In this document: positions 7,369 to 10,617 of the stretch, in pieces
Layout of the letters: the number at the start of each line of letters is the position of its first letter
How positions within the stretch are numbered: position 1 is the first letter of the stretch
From: Calditrichota bacterium
GTDB lineage: Bacteria > Calditrichota > Calditrichia > RBG-13-44-9
DNA: 10,617 bases
Assembly: GCA_016934605.1 (NCBI GenBank)
Contig: JAFGSO010000406.1
Coordinates: forward strand, 1-10,617
Direction: 5' to 3'
Made by a program: the position numbers and the translations under genes
The notes under the pieces: generated by a model
Database searches by the model: none
Seen by the model: the letters and a program-made list of their open reading frames with translations, nothing else
Told to the model about the DNA's origin: nothing

Positions 7369-7397
7369 ATTATAGATTTCTAAGTGATAAAAATCAA
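7369..7397 (-). promoter_or_regulatory. Promoter of the surface-lipoprotein/barrel operon
   Basis: On the minus strand TTGATT (7392-7397) is followed after exactly 17 bases by a perfect TATAAT (7369-7374). Transcription would start near 7362, leaving a leader of about 60 bases before the ATG at 7303. This is one of the best sigma70-like matches in the window. The -10 is flanked by TTAGAA (7362-7367) and TTCTAA (7378-7383). Confidence 0.6.
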
Positions 7398-7423
7398 TAT
7401 ATTTCTTTTAAATTCACTTAGAA
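7378..7423. repeat. 10-bp inverted repeat overlapping the lipoprotein-operon promoter
   Basis: TTCTAAGTGA (7378-7387) and its exact reverse complement TCACTTAGAA (7414-7423) are separated by 26 bases. The left arm lies between the -10 and -35 elements, the -35 is in the spacer, and the right arm is upstream. This position suits a two-site operator, or a cruciform, rather than a terminator, since no T-tract follows in either direction. Confidence 0.55.
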
Positions 7424-7680
7424 TATACTAAAAAGTTTGGGTGTCTGCGAAAGGAACTTTTAATGAGGGGGGATCGGGATTTAATCGGGAACATTAGCTG
7501 GTAATTTTGAATAGAAATAAATAAATGAATGAAACGGGTGGCAGTCCGGTTTAATTTTGGTAAATTTTTACGATAATAAGTCTTAAATACGACGATCATT
7601 TGAAAGGGTAAGTCTTTTAAAAGTCTGTCTTGTAAACTGTTATGCTGACGTTAGTGGTTAAATTGAATCTGTGCAGGAAA

Positions 7681-7731
7681 ACATTTTATCTTCTAAATGG
7701 TTTGGGGTTGCGTGACAGACAGATAAAATGT
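7681..7731. repeat. 11-bp inverted repeat upstream of clpC
   Basis: ACATTTTATCT (7681-7691) is the exact reverse complement of AGATAAAATGT (7721-7731), with 29 bases between them. The right arm contains the -10-like TAAAAT (7724-7729) and ends 41 bases before the clpC start. This is a plausible regulatory operator. It does not match the CIRCE element (TTAGCACTC-N9-GAGTGCTAA) bound by HrcA. Confidence 0.5.
7724..7729 (+). promoter_or_regulatory. Candidate -10 element for clpC
   Basis: TAAAAT matches TATAAT at 5 of 6 bases and lies 43 bases before the clpC ATG. No good -35 sits 16-18 bases upstream (the best is TTGGGG at 7702-7707), so this is weak, or may depend on an activator or another sigma factor. 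Confidence 0.28.
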
Positions 7732-7772
7732 AAATTGATAGAGGCCATACAAAACTGCGAGGTTGAGTTATT

Positions 7773-10250
7773 ATGTTGGGGTTTTCAATGAGGAACAATT
7801 TTACGAGTCGTGTTCAGAAGGTTATTCGCTATTCCAAAGAAGAAGCGATGCGACTCGGACATGATTATATCGGCACAGAACACCTTTTCCTGGGCATTAT
7901 AAAAGAGGGAGAAGGTATTGCAATCAAGATCTTGAAGAATCTGAATGTAGAGGTTGATAAGTTGAAGCAACGCCTGGAAGAAGCCTCCGGACCCGCAGGT
8001 GGTATGATGACTCTGGGCAATTTGCCTCTTTCCAAAAGAGCAGAAAAGGTTCTTAAAGTAACGTATCTGGAAGCGAAAAATTTTAAATCGGATATTATTG
8101 GTACGGAACATCTCCTCCTTTCCTTGCTGAAAGAAAAAGAAGGTCTGGCCGCACAGGTTTTGATGAGTTTTAATGTAGATTATAATATTGTTTATAATGA
8201 ATTGAAGAATATCCTTGAAGGTAAACCAGTTACCTCTCATGCAGCACCCGGCCGTTCTGCTCAGCAGAAGATAAAAACACCGGCACTGGATCATTTCGGA
8301 AGAGACCTCACTCAGCTGGCGGCTCAGGGGAAACTCGATCCTATAATCGGAAGGGATAAAATTATTGAGAGAGTTGCTCAGATTCTCAGCCGGCGAAAAA
8401 AAAATAATCCGGTTTTGATTGGTGAACCGGGCGTGGGCAAAACCGCTATCGCCGAAGGTTTGGCCCTCCGAATTATGAACAGGAAGGTCCCCCGTGTCCT
8501 GCATAATAAAAGAATAGTTGCTCTGGATATGGGAAGTATTGTTGCCGGGACGAAATATCGCGGACAGTTTGAAGAAAGGATGAAAGCGATAATGAGTGAG
8601 CTCGAAAAGGCCGAAGATGTTATCCTTTTCATCGATGAGCTTCACACCATTGTCGGCGCGGGAGGAGCATCCGGATCTCTGGATGCATCCAACATGTTTA
8701 AACCGGCTCTGGCCAGAGGAGAATTACAGTGCGTTGGCGCTACTACACTGGATGAATATCGGATGTATGTTGAAAAGGACGGCGCCCTGGAAAGACGCTT
8801 CCAAAAAGTGATGATTGAACCGACCAGTCCTGAAGAAACACTGGAAATTTTACGCTGTATCAAAGCTAAATATGAAGAACACCACAATGTTCAATATACC
8901 GATGAAGCCCTTCTGTCCACCATTCGTCTCACCGAACGCTATGTAACCGATAAAAATTTTCCGGACAAAGCCATCGATGTGATGGACGAAACAGGATCAA
9001 GAGTCCATATCTCAAGTATTGTGGTTCCCAAGGAAATCCTGGAACTGGAACAACGAATTGAAAAAGTGCGGCAGGAGAAAGAACAGTATGCCCGTCATCA
9101 GGATTTTGAGAAAGCTGCTAAGCTGAGAGATGTGGAAAGACGTCTGCAAGAAGAATTGCAGTTCGAAAGAAACAAATGGGAACGGGAAGAAGAAAGCAAG
9201 CCCGCATCTGTGACGGAAGAGGATATTGCTGAGGTGGTTTCCATGATGACCGGTATCCCGGTGCGTCGTGTGGCGAAAAGTGAATCCGCAAAACTGATGG
9301 AAATGGAAGAAGGTTTGAAGAAATTGGTAATCGGACAGGATGAGGCCATTAAGACAATCTCTAAAGCCATCAGACGTTCCCGTACCGGTTTAAAAGATCC
9401 AAACAGGCCAATTGGTTCGTTTATGTTTCTTGGTCCCACGGGAGTAGGGAAGACCCACCTGGCTAAAATTCTGGCTGAATACCTTTTTGAAAGAAAGGAT
9501 GCTCTTGTCAGAATTGACATGTCTGAGTATATGGAAAAGTTTTCCGTTTCGCGGCTGGTGGGATCTCCTCCAGGATATGTGGGCTATGAAGAAGGTGGAC
9601 AGCTGACGGAAAAAGTGAGACGGCATCCCTATTCCGTCGTCCTGTTCGATGAGCTGGAGAAGGCCCACCCGGATGTCTTTAATATCCTGCTTCAGGTTCT
9701 GGACGAAGGGCAGCTGACCGATAGCCTTGGCCGTAAAGTAGATTTTCGGAATACCATTCTGATCATGACCTCAAATGTGGGAACCCGTGAGATAAAGAAA
9801 AATATCAGTATTGGTTTCTCGCAACAGCAAGAAGATTCCGAACATAAGGTGATGTCTCAGAAAATTTCCAATGAACTGAAACGTCTTTTTAATCCTGAAT
9901 TTCTGAATCGCCTGGATGATTTTATCTACTTCCGGAAATTATCAAAAAAAGAAATTGTGAAAATTGTGGATCTGATGATCGGCGAAATGGAAAATCGTCT
10001 GCTGGAAAGAAATATTACCATTGAACTGAGTGATGGTGCCAAAGAATTTATTGCCGAACAGGGATATGATCCTGTACTCGGTGCCCGTCCCCTGAAAAGG
10101 GCCATACAGAAAAATATCGAAGATCCTCTGGCGGATGAACTGCTTCGGGAAAAATTCGCTGATGGTTCATTGATCAAAATTAAAATGAAAAACAAAAAAG
10201 AGTTGACATTTCAACTGATTGAAAGAAACAAGAATATCAACGTAAATTGA
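7773..10250 (+). CDS. clpC: ClpC-type AAA+ unfoldase, ATPase subunit of a Clp protease
   Basis: A hexameric Hsp100 unfoldase that threads damaged or regulatory proteins into ClpP in the cytosol. The 825 residues hold the full ClpC layout. It starts with a two-repeat N-domain (about 8-150; GHDYIGTEHLFLG at 29-41 and IIGTEHLLLSLL at 108-119). Module 1 has Walker A GEPGVGKT (217-224), Walker B LFIDE (285-289) and Arg residues in ERRF (340-343). A middle region (about 424-470) contains a UVR motif, with DFEKAAKLRD at 444-453. Module 2 has Walker A GPTGVGKT (554-561), Walker B VLFDE (623-627) and sensor 2 GARPLKR (770-776). IGF (680-682) is the ClpP-docking tripeptide, which ClpB lacks. The short UVR middle separates it from ClpB, and the N-domain separates it from ClpE. 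ATG at 7773 has GAGG about 10 bases upstream; the second ATG at 7788 (MRNNF), preceded by GGGG, is a real alternative start. A strong terminator follows. Confidence 0.95.
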   Translation: MLGFSMRNNFTSRVQKVIRYSKEEAMRLGHDYIGTEHLFLGIIKEGEGIAIKILKNLNVEVDKLKQRLEEASGPAGGMMTLGNLPLSKRAEKVLKVTYLEAKNFKSDIIGTEHLLLSLLKEKEGLAAQVLMSFNVDYNIVYNELKNILEGKPVTSHAAPGRSAQQKIKTPALDHFGRDLTQLAAQGKLDPIIGRDKIIERVAQILSRRKKNNPVLIGEPGVGKTAIAEGLALRIMNRKVPRVLHNKRIVALDMGSIVAGTKYRGQFEERMKAIMSELEKAEDVILFIDELHTIVGAGGASGSLDASNMFKPALARGELQCVGATTLDEYRMYVEKDGALERRFQKVMIEPTSPEETLEILRCIKAKYEEHHNVQYTDEALLSTIRLTERYVTDKNFPDKAIDVMDETGSRVHISSIVVPKEILELEQRIEKVRQEKEQYARHQDFEKAAKLRDVERRLQEELQFERNKWEREEESKPASVTEEDIAEVVSMMTGIPVRRVAKSESAKLMEMEEGLKKLVIGQDEAIKTISKAIRRSRTGLKDPNRPIGSFMFLGPTGVGKTHLAKILAEYLFERKDALVRIDMSEYMEKFSVSRLVGSPPGYVGYEEGGQLTEKVRRHPYSVVLFDELEKAHPDVFNILLQVLDEGQLTDSLGRKVDFRNTILIMTSNVGTREIKKNISIGFSQQQEDSEHKVMSQKISNELKRLFNPEFLNRLDDFIYFRKLSKKEIVKIVDLMIGEMENRLLERNITIELSDGAKEFIAEQGYDPVLGARPLKRAIQKNIEDPLADELLREKFADGSLIKIKMKNKKELTFQLIERNKNINVN

Positions 10251-10275
10251 GGTATTGCAGAAAGAACTCTCTGCC

Positions 10276-10307
10276 AAACCCGGATCGTTTCGGATCCGGG
10301 TTTTTTT
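10276..10307 (+). terminator. Rho-independent terminator after clpC
   Basis: AAACCCGGATC (10276-10286) pairs exactly with GATCCGGGTTT (10293-10303) around a 6-base loop. The G/C-rich core is followed by a run of seven T (10301-10307). It lies 25 bases after the clpC stop and shows that clpC is probably transcribed separately from the next gene. Confidence 0.93.
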
Positions 10308-10343
10308 CTTCAAAAAACAGTATCACTTTCCACTACATTTTAC

Positions 10344-10349
10344 TATAAT
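10344..10349 (+). promoter_or_regulatory. Candidate -10 element for the comEC-like gene
   Basis: A perfect TATAAT lies 38 bases before the ATG at 10388 and just after the clpC terminator, where a new promoter is expected. No good -35 is present 17 bases upstream (TATCAC at 10321-10326), so the call is tentative. Confidence 0.35.
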
Positions 10350-10375
10350 TCATCGTACTCTTGACATTTGCCCGG

Positions 10376-10380
10376 GGAGG
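10376..10380 (+). promoter_or_regulatory. Strong ribosome binding site deciding the comEC-like start
   Basis: GGAGG, inside a longer G-rich run (10374-10383), sits 7 bases before ATG at 10388. It is the strongest Shine-Dalgarno match in the window and fixes the start of the partial gene. Confidence 0.75.
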
Positions 10381-10387
10381 GGGTACC

Positions 10388-10617
10388 ATGTCACTGGCGT
10401 TGGGACGTCGTCCTTACGTACCAATAGCGTGTCTGCTGGCAGCAGGTATCGGGATAGAATCCGTAATTAATGTGCCTTTAAGACTACTTATCTTAGCTTT
10501 TCTTGGCATCTTGATTCTGGCGCTGGTCTATCGAAAAAGAAGTTGCCTTTTCCTGCTTCTTTACCTCTGCATTTTTCTGATGGGAAGCCTGAATTACGAA
10601 ATTTGGCAGCAAAATAA
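10388..10617 (+). CDS. comEC: N-terminus of a ComEC/Rec2-like DNA-uptake channel, 3' truncated
   Basis: The frame is open from ATG at 10388 to the window end, giving the first 76 residues. They begin MSLALGRRPYVPIACLLAAG and contain three closely spaced hydrophobic segments (about 11-22, 28-44 and 48-62), ending GSLNYEIWQQN. An Arg-Pro start, an early Ala/Gly-rich helix, and a G-x-L-x-Y-x-x-W-type stretch after the third helix are typical of ComEC/Rec2 proteins, whose N-terminal membrane segments precede an OB-fold-like periplasmic domain. ComEC carries single-stranded DNA across the inner membrane during natural transformation. The competence domain and the metallo-beta-lactamase domain lie beyond the window, so this rests on N-terminal style alone; another polytopic membrane protein is possible. 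Confidence 0.6.
   Translation, partial: MSLALGRRPYVPIACLLAAGIGIESVINVPLRLLILAFLGILILALVYRKRSCLFLLLYLCIFLMGSLNYEIWQQN

Larger units (their letters stand above)
7304..7772. other. Divergent intergenic region, 469 bases, no convincing gene
   Basis: The spacer between the divergent lipoprotein operon and clpC is A/T-rich. It holds the lipoprotein-operon promoter near its left end and two long inverted repeats. It also has a 10-bp palindrome CTTTTAAAAG (7614-7623) and a direct repeat ATCGGGA (7473-7479 and 7484-7490) with an 11-base period. A 61-residue frame on the minus strand (7414-7599) has no supporting signal. About 470 bases is long for a simple divergent promoter pair, so the middle (about 7440-7680) could hold a small RNA or further regulatory sites, but I see no specific RNA structure there. 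Confidence 0.7.

Noticed and set aside
7414..7599. A 61-residue frame on the minus strand in the divergent spacer.
   Set aside because: No ribosome site, promoter or recognisable sequence; it is short and lies in A/T-rich non-coding DNA.
7304..7772. A CIRCE (HrcA) element or CRISPR-like array in the clpC upstream region.
   Set aside because: No TTAGCACTC-N9-GAGTGCTAA match and no regularly spaced direct repeats of the needed length.
7785..8645. A 286-residue frame antisense to the clpC 5' part.
   Set aside because: clpC is unmistakable on the plus strand, and the antisense translation shows no family motif and is a codon-bias shadow.
10361..10389. TTGACA at 10361-10366 with TACCAT 17 bases later, read as a promoter.
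   Set aside because: The -10 would overlap the ATG at 10388, so transcription would begin inside the gene. TATAAT at 10344 fits better.
10255..10470. A 71-residue plus-strand frame after clpC.
   Set aside because: It runs through the clpC terminator and overlaps the start of the comEC-like gene, which has the strong ribosome site.

Overview
The window looks like chromosomal DNA of a Gram-negative bacterium. It encodes an outer-membrane beta-barrel with a C-terminal aromatic residue and two probable lipoproteins, and its ribosome binding sites are purine-rich Shine-Dalgarno type. A UVR-type ClpC sits next to a barrel of the OMPP1/FadL type, and the upstream intramembrane protease tail resembles FCB-group proteins. 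Together these suggest the wider FCB group (Marinimicrobia-, Calditrichota- or Bacteroidota-like lineages). This is an inference from protein style, not a phylogeny.

Left part (1-812, plus strand): the C-terminal end of a probable site-2 (M50) membrane protease, then a 197-residue membrane-anchored protein of unknown function. These genes converge with the next block.

Second block (4141 down to 824, minus strand): a probable operon in the order phosphomannomutase/phosphoglucomutase (AlgC type), inositol monophosphatase family protein (SuhB type), ribose-phosphate pyrophosphokinase (Prs). Gaps are 25 and 31 bases and a plausible sigma70-like promoter lies upstream. The products supply sugar phosphates and PRPP, so this is housekeeping metabolism feeding envelope polysaccharide and nucleotide synthesis.

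Third block (about 7397 down to 4261, minus strand): the most unusual part. Three genes sit between a good promoter (TTGATT-17-TATAAT) and a clear rho-independent terminator. They are a lipoprotein with a Tyr/Trp-rich segment and a Ser/Arg-rich tail, a smaller lipoprotein with one CxxCH motif and a Gly/Ser/Thr-rich tail, and an outer-membrane beta-barrel. The layout suggests a co-expressed cell-surface module. Its function cannot be read from the sequence.

Divergent spacer (7304-7772): 469 bases with no convincing gene. It carries the promoter of the third block, a 10-bp and an 11-bp inverted repeat that each overlap promoter-like elements, and repeated TTAGAA/TTCTAA hexamers.

Right part (7773-10617, plus strand): a complete ClpC-type AAA+ unfoldase with N-domain, UVR motif, two ATPase modules and a ClpP-docking IGF tripeptide. 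It is followed by a strong terminator and the N-terminus of a probable ComEC/Rec2 DNA-uptake channel that runs off the window. I saw no tRNA, rRNA, CRISPR array, insertion sequence or phage gene.
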